A DNA stretch of 64,000 bases from Straminergon stramineum (GCA_963920665.1 OY987263.1:42691218-42755217), one strand, 5' to 3'. Counted from the stretch's first letter, positions 1 to 11,665 are shown. A program made the numbers and translations. Notes: generated by a model not told the origin, from the letters alone.

Positions 1-182
1 CATAATATCGTTGAAGCTTACCAAGTCTTCTTCTCCACCTTCCTCTACGACGGAGTTATAGGAGACCTCTAAATTCGGATTTGAAGGAGTCATGGGCTCA
101 GATGGTCCTGTCGCTTGAGTTGGAGGGACATTGGAAGTCGGAAGAATGGATGAAGAGGCCATCTTCTTGCCTCCGCCCTATA
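1..182 (-). pseudogene. Exon fragment of an acidic transposon-associated ORF, cut by the window edge
   Basis: The minus strand is open from the first base to an ATG at 162 (54 codons). It continues open upstream to a possible splice acceptor (CTATAG before 182). The product is Ser/Thr/Pro-rich and then acidic. The segment SEPMTPSN followed by EEGGEEDLVSFNDI matches, in order and spacing, SEPKTPTD followed by DEGGEEEDLVRAQNI in the minus-strand exon at 10796-11215, so these are two members of one family. That second member lies next to a MULE-like transposase gene, which suggests an accessory transposon ORF. I do not recognise the domain. The remainder lies left of the window, so whether it is intact is unknown. 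Confidence 0.45.
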
Positions 183-298
183 GGTGAACCACCAAAATTG
201 ACCAAATCAATATCAAGGGAATACTAAAGCAACAACAAATTGCTTTATAACCATCAATATAGAAAATCTATAAGTTTGGGGACATTTCAAACATTTGG

Positions 299-394
299 GG
301 CCCCCTTTCAGGAGTATCTCTAGGTCCCCCATGGACCTTACTCACATTTGAGTAGAGTGCATGGAGAACCTGAAAATACTCCCGAAAGTAGGCC
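299..394. repeat. Imperfect palindrome (hairpin), 46-nt arms, 4-nt loop
   Basis: Bases 299-344 pair with 349-394 at 35 of 46 positions by hand alignment. Nearly all mismatches are transitions, as expected of an old perfect palindrome that has lost methylated cytosines. No protein-coding reading explains it. It is the first of four hairpins within the first 2.5 kb. Confidence 0.75.
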
Positions 395-705
395 TTGAAA
401 ATAAATTTAAAATGTCTCCAAAACATATAGAGAATGAAATCATGTTAAAAAATCTAAATAAATTCAAATGATTATATTTGGAGGATTTACAAGCAACACA
501 TGAACAAACTATAAAGAACTAGTTTCCTAAATCACAAGCAAGCAACAAGTAAGCTAAAACCTCTAATAAAATGAATGGCTTTAAAAGATTGATCTTTTCC
601 TTTTAAAGGAATGATTGATTTCATCCAAATAAGCTACTTCTATGTACAAAACAAAATGAAATAAATTTTAAATACATGAAGCAACAAAGTTATGATTATT
701 AAATG

Positions 706-807
706 ATTCTTGATTAGTACCAATTTTAGGGGGTCAAGGAGATTGTCTTACAACTGAGGTTCGAAGACAATCTCCTTGACCCCCTAAAATTGGTACTAAT
801 CAAGAAT
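706..807. repeat. Perfect inverted repeat: 44-bp arms, 14-nt spacer
   Basis: Bases 706-749 are the exact reverse complement of 764-807, with spacer 750-763. The arms contain GGTACCAATTTTAGGGGGTC-like sequence, close to the arms of the next palindrome at 1054-1151. Perfect arms imply a young element or an arm-correcting process. A transcript would form a hairpin in the size range of plant microRNA or siRNA precursors, but expression cannot be judged here. Confidence 0.95.
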
Positions 808-1053
808 TATTGAAATTCACACTCAGAAACTGTTCACCAAAGGTGAATGACTAAATGCAACTTTCTCAAAGTTACTCTCTACTTCAAAGAACAAAAGGCT
901 AATGAGTCTCTTCTTTGAATGATATCAAAGGTGAATTCCTAAATCCTTCTATGTGCACTTGTACTTGTGCAAGAAAAAAACATCTATTAAGGTCATTCAT
1001 CTCTCTACTCAATCTATAATGACCAAGTGAATAAATATCAAATTTTGGGAAGA

Positions 1054-1151
1054 GGTACCAATTTTGGGGGGTCAAGGAGAGTGTCCCAAAACCTTAGTCG
1101 GATACGACTGATGGTTGAGGACACTCTCCTCGACCCCCCAAAATTGGTACC
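1054..1151. repeat. Palindrome with near-perfect 33-nt outer arms and a GTCGGATACGAC centre
   Basis: Bases 1054-1086 pair with 1119-1151 with a single mismatch. The interior is also self-complementary around AGTCGGATACGACTGA, so the whole ~98 bp folds as one hairpin. Outer arms begin GGTACCAATTTT, like the 706-807 element, followed by a run of G. A short open frame across it is a by-product of the palindrome and is not called as a gene. Confidence 0.9.
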
Positions 1152-1369
1152 CCTCCAGAACATTTTAGTCTATGATAACACATTTTCTTTGGTGACAGCA
1201 AAGAATAAAGGGACTTGGTCAAATCTATGAGATTATAACAGCTTGGGCTTTTTAAGGCAAATATTTCTATAAAAGTGCCAAATTTGATTTAGGGATTAAC
1301 GACCACACACTCAAAGCTGCTCCAACATTAGGCATCCAAGTTGGCTTCAAGAAATACATTGTACATAAG

Positions 1370-3165
1370 GATATCTAACGAACTTCCTGAAGCTGAAGGA
1401 AAGCTAACGCGTTTCAACATAATTCCAAATAATGTTGGATATAACAATACTAGCATGAATTATGTGGATTTTAGTTAAGTCTAAAATAATGTTGTAGATC
1501 ATGATTCGAGCCCGAAGCTCAAGGAAAGCTCACAGGTTCAAAATAATTTTAAAAAATCTCATACATCACGACACCACCTTTGAGTCTCAAGAACAACTCG
1601 TGGGTTCAGTGAGAAATTCCAAGTAATCTCGAAGATCACGATACGAGCGTGAATCTGAAGGAAAGCACCCTAAACATAGAGGAATTTCAAAAAATGTCGA
1701 AGATTACCCTACAAGCATGAAGCTCGAGTACAGCTCACGAGTTTGAGAGAAATTTAAAACAATCCTGGAGATTAGGATACAACACAACAAAACTCAAGGC
1801 TTCCAGAGTAATGATCAAACATCTTGTTGATCACGATACCAGCTTCATGCTGAAGGAAAGCTGTTGGGTTTGACCGTGATTTTAAAAAATGTTTGAGATC
1901 TTCATTTGAGCCGGATATATACCCTAAAGCTAGAGGAAAGCTGAAGGCCTTCATCCGATCTCAGAGATCATGATACTAGCTTGAAGCTGAAGTGAAACTA
2001 ACAAGTCTGAGAGAAATTTTCAAAAATCTTGGCCATCACGATACGAGTCTTAAGCTACAGGAAAGCTCACGTTATACAGATGAATTTAAGAGAATGTCAA
2101 ACATCATGATACTAGCTTGAAGCTAAAGGGCAGCTTACAAGTCTGTGAGAAATTTTCAAAAATCTCGGACATCACGAGACAAGCCAATACTGAAGCAAAG
2201 CACGCAGGTTCGATAGTAATCTATACAAATCTCGAAGCTCAATGACAGGCCTGAAGGTCATTAGAATCAAACTCACTCATGGGGATTATGATTTCGTGAA
2301 TGTGGCAATTTAAAAAAACCAAAATAATAACGACGTGAATGTGGTGGGTACCGAATCAAGGGGGTCTGGTGAAGTTGGTCTAGAGATCAATTGGATCCGA
2401 TTGATCCTGAGACGGACCTTGCTAGACCCCCATGATTTGGTACCCACCACATCACAAGACCAGCCTTAAGCTCTAGGAATCCTTAGGGGCTTCAGAGTTA
2501 TTTCAAATAATCTTGAAGATCACGGTTTGGCACTGAAGCACTAGGAAAGCTCACGGGTTTGAGATAAATTTTAAGGAATGTCGAAGGTCACGATACTAGC
2601 TTGAGGTTGAAGGGCAGCTTACAAAATTGTGCTGAATTTTCAAAAATCTCGAACATCACGATCCTAGACTGAAGCTCCATCAAGGCTCACGAGTTTGAGA
2701 GAAATTTTAAACAATCTCGAAGATCACGATTTGGCACTGAAGTACAGGACTACTCACAGGTTTGAGAGAAATTCTTAAAAATTGGCGGCCATCACAATAC
2801 GAGTCTAAAGAGTAATTGTAGCTTACAAGTCTAAGAAATTTTCAAAAATCTCGGACATCATGAGACTAGCCTTAAGCTCCAGCAAGGCTCACAAGTTTGA
2901 GATAAATTTTAAACAATCTCAAAGGTCACGATTTGGCACTGAAGCACTAGGAATGCTCATGGGTTTGACAGAAATTTTTTAAAATGATGGCCCATCACGA
3001 TACGAGTCTGGAGCTGAAGAGCAACTAACAGGTTTGTGCTAAATTTTCAAAATTCTCGAACATCACAATACTAGCCTGAAGCTCCATCAAGGCTCACGGG
3101 TTTGAGAGAAATTTTTATCAATCTCAAAGATCACGATACGAGCGAAAATCTGAAGGAAAGCTAAG
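1370..3165. repeat. Diverged ~68-bp tandem satellite array (~25 units)
   Basis: A landmark of the form ATCACGATAcgAGcctGAAGCT recurs near 1496, 1564, 1635, 1701, 1770, 1830, 1966, 2035, 2102, 2170, 2518, 2585, 2654, 2721, 2791, 2855, 2923, 2993, 3061 and 3129, that is every 60-71 bp. Units also share GGAAAGCTCACGGGTTTGAG and an AAATTTT-rich stretch. A variant unit with TTTGGCACTGAAG recurs at about 2518, 2721 and 2923, giving a ~203-bp (three-unit) higher-order period. A 110-bp palindrome at 2341-2450 interrupts the array. No unit is conserved enough to suggest recent homogenisation, and no coding reading holds across it. Confidence 0.85.
2341..2450. repeat. Palindrome inserted in the 68-bp satellite, centre TTGGATCCGATTGA
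   Basis: The ends GTGGTGGGTACC (2341-) and GGTACCCACCAC (-2450) are exact reverse complements. The inner arms pair imperfectly to a TTGGATCCGA centre near 2391-2400. The satellite phase resumes afterwards, so this is an insertion, or a unit converted to a palindrome. Same family as 1054-1151 by its GGTACC end, G-run and centre. Confidence 0.85.
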
Positions 3166-4960
3166 GGGCATCTCTCACGCCTCTCCTCGCGCCTCCTACA
3201 CAAATGCACATAGATGCGCCTATCGGAATTTGTTGGATTTCAACTAATTTTGAAAGACCCACTCAAGCATGGCTTCAGAGCTAGCCACGACATTCAACAG
3301 TAGAGGTTGTGTGAGTCGCAACTTACATCTCTCATTCCAATGAAGAATGCGAAAACATCTGAAATTTGAATTCATACCTGCTGGGGTTGACGTCCTTGAT
3401 TCTCCCGGCCACGTTGGTGCTCCCCGATTCTACTTTCTTTTGCGCAACTCCTTGTATTTCAAGTCATCCTTCCCTGTTGCAGTCCAAAAACAAAGAGAAT
3501 TCAAGAAGAGGTTGTGTCAATTTCAAGACTGCCAATTCACAAGGCAAGCCATCGAAGACAGCACCCTGCTCGTAGGAGATAGGTGCCGCCACCAACTCTG
3601 GGCCATGCGCCAGTTGTCCATGATTCTGGGAGCAGAAGATCTCAAATTTCTCGAAATAGCCATCTCTAAGGTAGTGCATGAACGAAGACCGAGAATTTTG
3701 GGGGCCCTTAGAATGTTTGGCTGGCACTTTCTTAAATTGACTAGCAACCATAATGATGAGAAAACAAAACCACGATGATAAGATCCCCTCTCAGAATCGT
3801 AGATCTAGTAGTTTCAGTGGTGTGTGTTAAACAGAGCCTCCTGCATGCGTCAAGTCTCTAGTGCAGGAGCCAAAGACTAAGATGCCCTCCCGGAATCGTA
3901 GATCTAGTAGTTTTTGCTCGGGCGATAAGAGCTTCCTAAGTTACGCCCTTCCGCATGATTGACGGGGCTTTCTCATGGCCCTGTGTAATACTGGTATTTA
4001 CTCTATTTTAAGTCTCAACTGCAAGTCTAAGCTGCAAGTGCTAAATCCCTTGTTGTCTAAAGAGTTTAGGGGAATCGACGATTTCAAAACCCTCATTACA
4101 AAGTCCCGTATTGTTTAATATTGTTCAAGTTATATATGAAACTATGTACTATATTTACACCAAATTTAACCATTAAATAGACAAAAATATCTTAATGAAA
4201 TATTTCTATGAAGAAGAGGAGTTCTCAGATAAGGAATAATAATAAAGAAACTGGGTATTCTTCAGAAAATTGGACATTCCTACACTTAATTGTTTTCCAC
4301 AGTGGTTGTTCTAGTGAAATAAATCACTATGGAAAGAGGTATGCTTATATGATTTTACACAATTAATATGACCTTCATCTATCCAGCCACTATCTTAATT
4401 TAGGAATGTTTGTAGCTTTTGAATTCACAATATTTAATAAGAATCCCTAAAAACAGAGAGTTTTTGAATTAATTTGCCTACATCTTGTTACAAACTTTTT
4501 ACACATTGAAACACATTACATGACATACCAGATATGAACAATTCCATTTTAGGATTAATGGACTTGGTATTCCTTGTTGTGAATTTATGAATGATACGCC
4601 TACACCCAAAACTTTTACCGTAAACCCTAAAACTTTATCCCATCTCAGGGCTCATCCACTTATGTATTGTTCTAAGCCTATGTTCTAAAGATCATAAATG
4701 GAATCGCAAAGTTTAACGTGCAAAAATTTGTAAGGCATGATTCTTATTCTATTGAGAAGTAAATGACATTTTCATTTTCTTTTCTACATAATCTTGCTCT
4801 TGAAGTAATATTGCTTATGAGAAAGGAATACACACTTTCATTACCATTTCCAAAGTGACATTGTCTGTTGTTGAATAGCAATATAAAAAGACAAATTCAA
4901 AGACAAAGAATGATTCTCTAAGATTCTTACATTTGCAACGCAGACTTCTCTTTCGCCAAT
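3166..4960. other. Spacer without a supported gene; short direct duplication at ~3783-3922
   Basis: Open stretches of 60-143 codons occur on both strands at 3347-3778. They overlap each other, have no recognisable domain, and neither is preferred. Just downstream, a ~35-bp segment containing AATCGTAGATCTAGTAGTTT occurs twice (near 3783 and 3889), a local duplication of ~109 bp spacing. The rest, to 4960, is AT-rich with nothing I can assign. Confidence 0.5.
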
Positions 4961-5248
4961 CTAAGCACCACTAGTGTCGTTAGATGTCTCTTGAACTACA
5001 TCTATGTTTTGGTCTCCAACATCCTCACCCTTGCCACTAAACCCGGTTCCGAAACGAAGAACTTTTTGAAGATCGTCAGGTGTTGACTCCCCTGTTTTGG
5101 ATACCACTCTCTTTCCACGAGTCATCCTAGACCTTCTTAGTGCTTTCGAAGATGAAAAATAGAAAGACCTTTGCCTCTTCTTTCTCTTCCTATACTGCGG
5201 ACTAAAAATAAGAGTACCCAATTTCTTTGCAAGCATGAGGTGGATCAC
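4961..5248 (-). pseudogene. Accessory ORF fragment left of MULE-like copy 1 (basic FSSSKALRRS motif)
   Basis: The minus-strand exon encodes a basic stretch (KRKKRQRSFYFSSSKAL), then RRSRM, then STPDDLQKVLRF and an acidic tail. The same order of motifs (SRKRRHSCFFSSSKALKKSK, then STPGELRKSLRF) is found on the minus strand at 13413-13775, left of MULE-like copy 2 and at the same relative position. Conservation between the two copies and divergent orientation to the transposase suggest a second, divergently transcribed ORF of the transposon. No domain is recognised. It may begin in an upstream exon. Confidence 0.5.
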
Positions 5249-6069
5249 AACTATGTAACACCTATCACTCTCTATCGCAAACTATGTTTTGAACCCAAAG
5301 TCTGGAAATGGCTCTTGTCCACAAAAGTGGCCTATACTTATATAGTTCAAGGTTTGACAACTTAGAATGTCACATTACACTATACAGTACTTGTAAAACT
5401 CTATGTTGGCATTCATAGTCTTCTGTGTGTCACTTAATTTGATGTGCTGTGACTACCTAATCTGACGTCACCACCTAAATTTCAAGTCACGCTAATTCTA
5501 GAATGGCCCTGACACTTCACGTGAAATAACTGTTACAATTTACTTTATGAAGGTATTAAATTGAATCCTAAACCAACGGTACTATAGCTTCTTCAAAGGA
5601 TGTGGTCTCTGACAATGCCCCTATTGGAGGTCATTATTCTTCTCAATCACAGTGCCATTCAAGATTTCAATGGAAGTACTTGATGAGGCTACAGTGGGCG
5701 TACCTCGTGGCTACTTCAAGGAATGTTAATGGTGGCGGATGATTAGAATATTGAGGACATTGATGGCACCATTTCACAAGGCTCTAGAAAATCTTAATGG
5801 CGGTAGATGACCAAGCTCTAGGGATTGTCTATGGTAGCAATTGATAATGCAACACTAAATGTGTGTGGCGGTGAATGGCGGCTTATAATGGATTTTTTCC
5901 TAATAATTTTTAATTGCCATTGAATATAGTAGGAAGCACTTAAACCTCACTATGTTCCTACTTAGTTTATAGTGATAGAACTCCAGACACTTCACATAGT
6001 TCCTTTCCCTCATTACAAATGTAGGATATCTGGTCATCATTCACCGCCCTCTCCGTAGGGATCAGGATC
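5249..6069. other. Divergent intergenic region between accessory ORF and transposase copy 1
   Basis: No supported gene. The interval separates the minus-strand accessory ORF from the plus-strand transposase start and would hold both promoters. No clear core promoter was assigned. Confidence 0.4.
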
Positions 6070-8228
6070 ATGGCTTGCATTCGAGTAGATGGACATGAGG
6101 TCCCCCTTCTTTTTCCAGTAGACGATGGAGGTCATGCAAGAGTACTCAGTCACCTTCTCCACGTCCGTTTTAGATTTGTAGAATCGTCCATCTATGTAGA
6201 AGAAGAACGAATGTCACAATCGGGTGACGTGAAACAGTCTATCCTTGTTATGAGGTCTATAGAAGATGGAGGGCAGTGTTGAATTCTTGCTCCCGGGAAC
6301 TACAGAGTATATGGACTTCCTTTGTCTATGCTCGTAGCGTCAACTGAGATCCATAGCCATGAATCAGATAATTCAATTGTAGATATGCCGTATACTACAT
6401 ATGATATTTCACCTAGTACACCTTGTGAAGTCAATACGGTCCTTCCCAAACTTGAAGTACTTCATGTAGTGAAGGTTGAGAAATTAGATTCAGTCATAGA
6501 TTTGTCTAGTGAATTGGAAGGAGAATATCCTGACTTGACCCTTCAAAAACAAGCATGTCCTATCCAAACTACGAACCAAGAAATGGATCGACTCATCTCC
6601 GTACCCAGAAGCCTATCACAAAGTCCTTCTTCATCCTTAGGCAATCGACCTCCATTGCATCCATATCCAGTCGCAAGAGTGAGCATCATAGATTGCTTGA
6701 GAAGACTTGCCAATATGCATCGATCTCGAAATGAATTGTCCATGATGGATCTGAATACAGTGAAGCACCATCGTGTCCCATTTCTTCCAATAGTATTTGA
6801 TGGGGATGTCATCTTCGAATTGCCTCCATGCCGTTCATCTTCGTCATCATCATCAGCAAGGAACTTGGAGGGAATGGACAAGCGATATGGTGGACACCCA
6901 TGGTGCAAACTAATGACGACGAATATCAACAACTCGGACAACCTGAAGTTCCGTAAGTCCTACTGTGCCGGCCATCTTGCTTGTGAGAATCCAAATTGTG
7001 ATTACATGAAAAGAGCTTCCAAGAAGAACAAAACAGAGTGGAGTGGCTACACATCATTTCCTTTTGTAGTTGGGGGGAATTCTCCAAAAGATTGTACTCT
7101 AGTTTGTAAGGTTTGCAAGGAACCACCTTCATGTGTGAGCACATGTGATGCTAGGATATACTATTGTTATTCTAACAACCCAAAAATGAGTAGGGCTGCA
7201 ATTCACTTTGGTGTGCATGCTCACCCTATCGTGAAGGGTATGTATAGAGATTCCACGGAAACTATTTGCGGACTCATTGCCAAACAGGTTGCCAAAACAC
7301 CAACAACGACGAACTTAGCAATTGCTCTCTCCGCCAGTAAAGACTTCTTAACTAACTATCTATTTCACAGTGGAGAGGGAGAGAAAGAGATGTTGAAGGG
7401 AGAGGAAATGGAAGAAGTCATGGACTGTTTCCAATATTTGAGCAGTCCAAATATCTAGAACGTTATTTCTTCTTTTCGCTCAAACAATCGAGGAGGTGTC
7501 ATTGACAACATTATGACCATGAAAAAAGAGTCTAAATTTGAATTCATACATGACAACGTCTTCCCAGGCCAAGGCAAGGAGAAGGTGTATATTTTCAAAA
7601 TGCTCACCAAAGGACCCAGAAGTGGAGTAGACCTTGTTAGGCGGATGCAACTAAGAGGTGATCTACAAAATGCTTGGTTGATGTTCGACCACGTGAAGCG
7701 TATCAAAGAGTGGACCACAATGGCCTACCACCTGTATGATACTCAATACAAGAAGGTGATGACCATTTCAATATGCGATATGCAGTCTGAAGATACGGAG
7801 ATTCAAGTACAGTTTTGGAAGAGCTTGAATGCAGTCATGACACGACACCGAGTGGCTAATCCAAACTTTAAAGGGTTTATGGCCGATAGTGCTATGGCCA
7901 ATTGGAATGCAATCCATATTGTCTACGATAGTGGTTTTGCAAATGAAAAAATGGAGAATCAGGAGAGGACGTGTTTGTTGCATTGGAGTACTTCTCTTTA
8001 TAAACACACACAGAAATACATAAAAGAAGCATTTCAGCAACGACATATTACTCTATGTAAGCAGTATAAGGATTCCAAGACTATGGAGCAAGCAGAGACC
8101 CGTTATCTTGCAATACGGTCATGGTGGTTGTCATTTGAACTGCCAATGAAGAAGCGCTTCATCACTTAGATCACTAGCTAGCCTTCTGGCATTTCCGCTA
8201 GTGACAGTGGGGAGGCTTTATGGACATG

Positions 8229-8756
8229 GTGAGTGCATATGTAATGTAAATTGATAAATAGATTTTCATTTTTTGAACCCTATACTTTGTTATAACATGT
8301 TGTACCTACTTTGTTGAATGTCTTTATGTATAATTTCCAATGGATGAATTTGTGAATTCAAACAACTTACTTTGGTTTTCAAGAGTTCCGACAATTCTTT
8401 CCAGAAAACCTAAGAGCGGGGGGTCCTACAAATCCTACAAATGCATTAGTCGGATCCGGCTGATGCATTGGTAGTGTCTGCGGGACCCCCTATTTTTGGT
8501 AACTTCGTTAAGAAAAATTGTTAGGGGCTCAAATCACGGTTGGTATTATTTACCTTAACCACCGAGTTAGATAATTAGTATAGTACACATTCTGAGAGTG
8601 ATACGTTTGTAGATAAACATGTCCTTAATTATCCTACCCCTCAACACTTGAGAGAATCCACATTTTGGGTGGCACTATACATCCTATGAATTTGAAGGTC
8701 TCTAGAGCTTAAGAATTCAAAGGCTAATTGTTTGGTAAATTGCTGTGGATTTCTAG
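8229..8756 (+). other. Intron of MULE-like copy 1
   Basis: The donor is ATG|GTGAGT and the acceptor TTTCTAG|AAATTG. Copy 2 has ATG|GTAAGT and TTTGTAG|AAATTG at the matching codons. Reading frame is kept at phase 0 and downstream protein similarity starts immediately after the acceptor. The intron holds a palindrome at 8417-8490. Confidence 0.8.
8417..8490. repeat. Palindrome with GTCGGATCCGGC centre inside the transposase intron
   Basis: The outer arms are GGGGGTCC and GGACCCCC. The inner arms TGCATTAGTCGG and CCGGCTGATGCA flank the centre GGATCC. It lies ~190 bp into the intron. Copy 2's intron carries a related palindrome at a similar offset (16690-16812), although the arm sequences differ. 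Confidence 0.85.
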
Positions 8757-10379
8757 AAATTGAATTTGGAGGAGATGACGGACCTACCGTCATGCAATTT
8801 ATTTAAAACAATTCATAACAAGTGGCTTCAAATGTCTGGAAATCGAGGGAACAATTTGTTTGATGCCACTTGCGACGACAGTATTCGTGCTTGGATGCAA
8901 ATGACAAACTATCGTGCATACCTTAGAGGGCATGCATCTGGATCTGGTCCATGTAAGGGCGAATTGAAGTTGAGAGCTTCTAGGCGAAGCAGAGATCCAA
9001 AGAAAATAGCAGAGGCCCTTAACACATTACTTGGAGCCATGGGTATGGGAACTCGTATACCCCATTTGGAAGGAGAAGAGATCTTTGGAAGTACAAAAAG
9101 GAAGTTGGACGTACCCATTGGCGATGAGGGAGACTCACACCGACCGGACAAAGTAAACTTCTCTCAACCTCGTGTTCGAACAAGGTCTACTACCGCATCT
9201 GTAGATTCAGTGGATGGCAAAGAAAAACAACCAGAGGTAAACCCTTCTCAACATGTTATAATTGCATGTGAAAGTGATTGTGACACATCAAAATGGCACA
9301 TTGTAAGGATTAGTCACAAATCAAATGCTAAATGTCAAGCTCAACAACGGGGATCAAATATCAAATGCACCGCCAAAATTGCAAAAGGGAAGAAAGGAAC
9401 TGCAACTCCCACATATAGAGGTAGAAAAGAAGATTATGGAAGTAAGCGAGAAGTAGTGGTGGACTTCTGGTTTTGTTGGGATGACATAGAACGATGTGTG
9501 AAAGGTACAAAACGGAAGTGGATCATTGATTGGCCGAAGGTGCCCGAGGTTTGGCCTATTTTGATTGGGACCAACCTCAATCGAGAAGAAACTTTGTTGT
9601 TGCAGCATGCGGGCTTTCACTTGCAGGAGCGTCCTGTATTGTCACCTCATCGATTTTTCAACATGCTGCAAATTTTTAAGACCGCATTGTTTGACCAACC
9701 ACCACCACCAAATCCGAATGCATATCCCACAGTCCGAAACAATCGAACCATACGTCGAATTGCAAATGCACCAACTAGGGAACAACGGAACAAGTGGGAG
9801 AATGCTAGCAACATTAAAGGACAAATACTTGGAGTGACATTGCTTCCTTTTCCGAGGCTAGGAGCAATTGTATCATTGGAAACTGAGTCAAACCACAACA
9901 GAAATGTGTATCGCATTATAGTAGGTATGTTTCCCACATGCACATGCCCTGACTTTGTCAATATGGTTGTTTCAGCCATTGGAGGTCGTCAACAATATGT
10001 GAATTGCAAGCACTTATACTACTTATATCGTTACTTTTGCAAGATGGACATCAATGATGATAAATTTATTCATGCACCAAGTTATAGCTTCAATGAGTTG
10101 AAGCTCCTTCTAGTTCGAGCAGGAATCATCATAGTTTCAGAATAGGCATGGCTACATTTATCCTTGTACTTCACTCATATTGTATTCATTCACATATATT
10201 ATAATTGAAATGATTACAAGCTTATGGAATTGTCTAGTGAATGAATTTTTGGAATATGGAAGCAGGTGTCATTAGTCAATTATTTTCAAGTTAATTCATG
10301 TAAATGACTAAAATTATGTACAACCCTAAATATTTCAGTAAGGCATATATGAATATAGAAAGAAAGTCTATCTTTTTTT

Positions 10380-10690
10380 ACCTAGATTTGTCCCATTTGT
10401 AAACTTCTTCATTGTCTTCTTAATTTCATTGTTTTCCCCCTTAATTTTTCCATTTGTTTGTAGGTTTTTTCATTCTCTTTTGTTTCTTGTTATTCTTTCC
10501 CATTTTCTTCCTTTCCCCATTTTTTTGGTTGCTCTATTTCTTTATTTTTCCCATTTTATTTTCCCTTTATTTTCTTTCCCCCTTCTTTTTCTTTTCCTAT
10601 TTTTTTTTCCTTTCTTCTCTTTCCTCAATTTTTTTTTCTTTTACTATTTTATTGTTTTTCCATTTTGTCGCTTCCCCCCTTTAGTTGGTC
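10380..10690 (+). repeat. Polypyrimidine tract downstream of MULE-like copy 1
   Basis: Three hundred bases almost entirely of T and C, in TTTTCCC-type runs. A shorter equivalent lies at 18590-18790 after copy 2, followed in both by a GAGGATGTCAA motif, so it belongs to the duplicated unit. Open frames in it (Phe/Leu/Ser-rich) are composition artefacts. Confidence 0.8.
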
Positions 10691-10795
10691 ATTTTTTAGT
10701 ATTTGTTTGAGGATGTCAATATTTGACAGTACTTATAATCATGAAGAAAAATCAATTTTAGATTTCAAAACTACATATAGTAGAACACCTCAAGA

Positions 10796-11215
10796 TTAGG
10801 GTGAAAATCCATGCCTACCCACACTATCGATACAATCACATTCCTCAAACAAGGGACTAACGATGGACATGGACGTCTGTGGCTCTGAGCTATATTCAGT
10901 ATCAGAACTCTCAAAGGAAAACTCCGGCCGCATGCGTTTGCGAGTGTATCCTGCAATCAGGTGACCCGGCCAATTGGTATTCCGACTGAGCATTGAGTCT
11001 TGAGAAGCCCTAGGTAGAAGAGAAGCACCATTTCTAATATTTTGAGCCCTTACCAAGTCCTCCTCCTCGCCCCCTTCATCTTCGGAGTCACTTGATACAT
11101 CGATGTCTTCATCCGTGGGAGTTTTGGGCTCGGATTGCTCTCCACTGTCTTCCTCTGTGTGAGGGGTCACTGACTGCAACAAGGCTGACGGAAATCCGCT
11201 AGGTCCTTCCGAAAC
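10796..11215 (-). pseudogene. Acidic accessory exon right of MULE-like copy 1
   Basis: A likely acceptor (TTTCAG before 11215) opens a frame that runs to a TAA at 10796-10798. The product is Ser/Glu/Asp-rich with DSEDEGGEEEDL and a basic RKRMRP stretch. It is homologous to the fragment at 1-182. No catalytic domain is seen. An earlier exon is expected to the right but was not identified. The acidic composition could suit a nuclear or DNA-protein interaction role, which is a guess. Confidence 0.45.
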
Positions 11216-11564
11216 CTGAAACCAAAATTATGTAAGATGCGTTGAACTACCAAGAGGTCGGATCCGATTGACCCTCTGGGCGTGTCTACTCCACCCCCAA
11301 AAAATGGGACCCCAAATAGTTTTTGGCATTCAATCTCAAACTAAGGAGGCGATAGTTGAAACTAGAATTCAAAGGCAAGGGGATCCTAGGCGGCCCGAAG
11401 CCTGGACCTTGCCCACAGCAGCAAGGTGACCCGCATTATATCACTATAAGTGGGACACAGAGACACGGCCCAGCGAAGGGACCGCGAGGCCACACCTCCG
11501 CCACGGTCCCTATGTCCGCGCACCGTGAGCCCACAACGGCGTCCAAATTTTTTGAGAATCCATA

Positions 11565-11665
11565 GGGTCTCGTTTTTTTGGGGTGGAGCTGGCACCTACC
11601 AGGGTCAAGTTGGATCCGACTGATCCTCTGGGTGTGTCTACTCCACCCCCAAAAAATGGGACCCC
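11565..11665. repeat. Palindrome at the junction of tandem units 1 and 2
   Basis: The left arm begins GGGTCTCGTTTTTTTGGGG and the right arm ends CCCCCAAAAAATGGGACCCC. The centre is TTGGATCCGACTGA. Arms pair imperfectly but over their full length (~101 bp). Confidence 0.85.

Larger units (their letters stand above)
6070..10145 (+). pseudogene. MULE-like transposase gene, copy 1 (broken)
   Basis: Exon 1 runs 6070-8228 and exon 2 8757-10145, with a GT-AG intron of 528 bp. Homology to copy 2 at 14356-18421 supports the model throughout. Visible parts: a Cys/His region (WCKL, RKSYC, ACENPNCDY, CKVC, and AAIHFGVHAHP, ~6890-7230) resembling the WRKY-GCM1-type zinc fingers of MULE transposases; a DDE-like region in which DSAMANWN (~7887) and CLLHW (~7975) are conserved; and a C-terminal SWIM-type finger (CTCPDF then CKHLYYLY, ~9940-10025). 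Breaks: TGA at 6280, TAG at 7456, a 1-bp deletion near 8125-8150 relative to copy 2, then TAG at about 8174 and 8204. The intact protein would be near 1,180 residues. The class rests on motif order; calling it MULE rather than another DDE superfamily is inference. Confidence 0.75.

Noticed and set aside
1027..1230. 67-codon plus-strand open frame
   Set aside because: It runs through the 1054-1151 palindrome; its codons are explained by the hairpin arms.
1370..3165. Could the regular repeat array be a CRISPR?
   Set aside because: Units are contiguous, diverged ~68-mers with no constant repeat/unique spacer alternation and no cas genes, in plant DNA.
3347..3778. 143-codon plus frame and 95-codon minus frame over the same DNA
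   Set aside because: They exclude each other, neither has a known motif, and no homologous copy occurs in the window.
10429..10710. Phe/Leu-rich open frames resembling membrane proteins
   Set aside because: They are translations of a polypyrimidine tract; the equivalent tract at 18590-18790 gives different frames.
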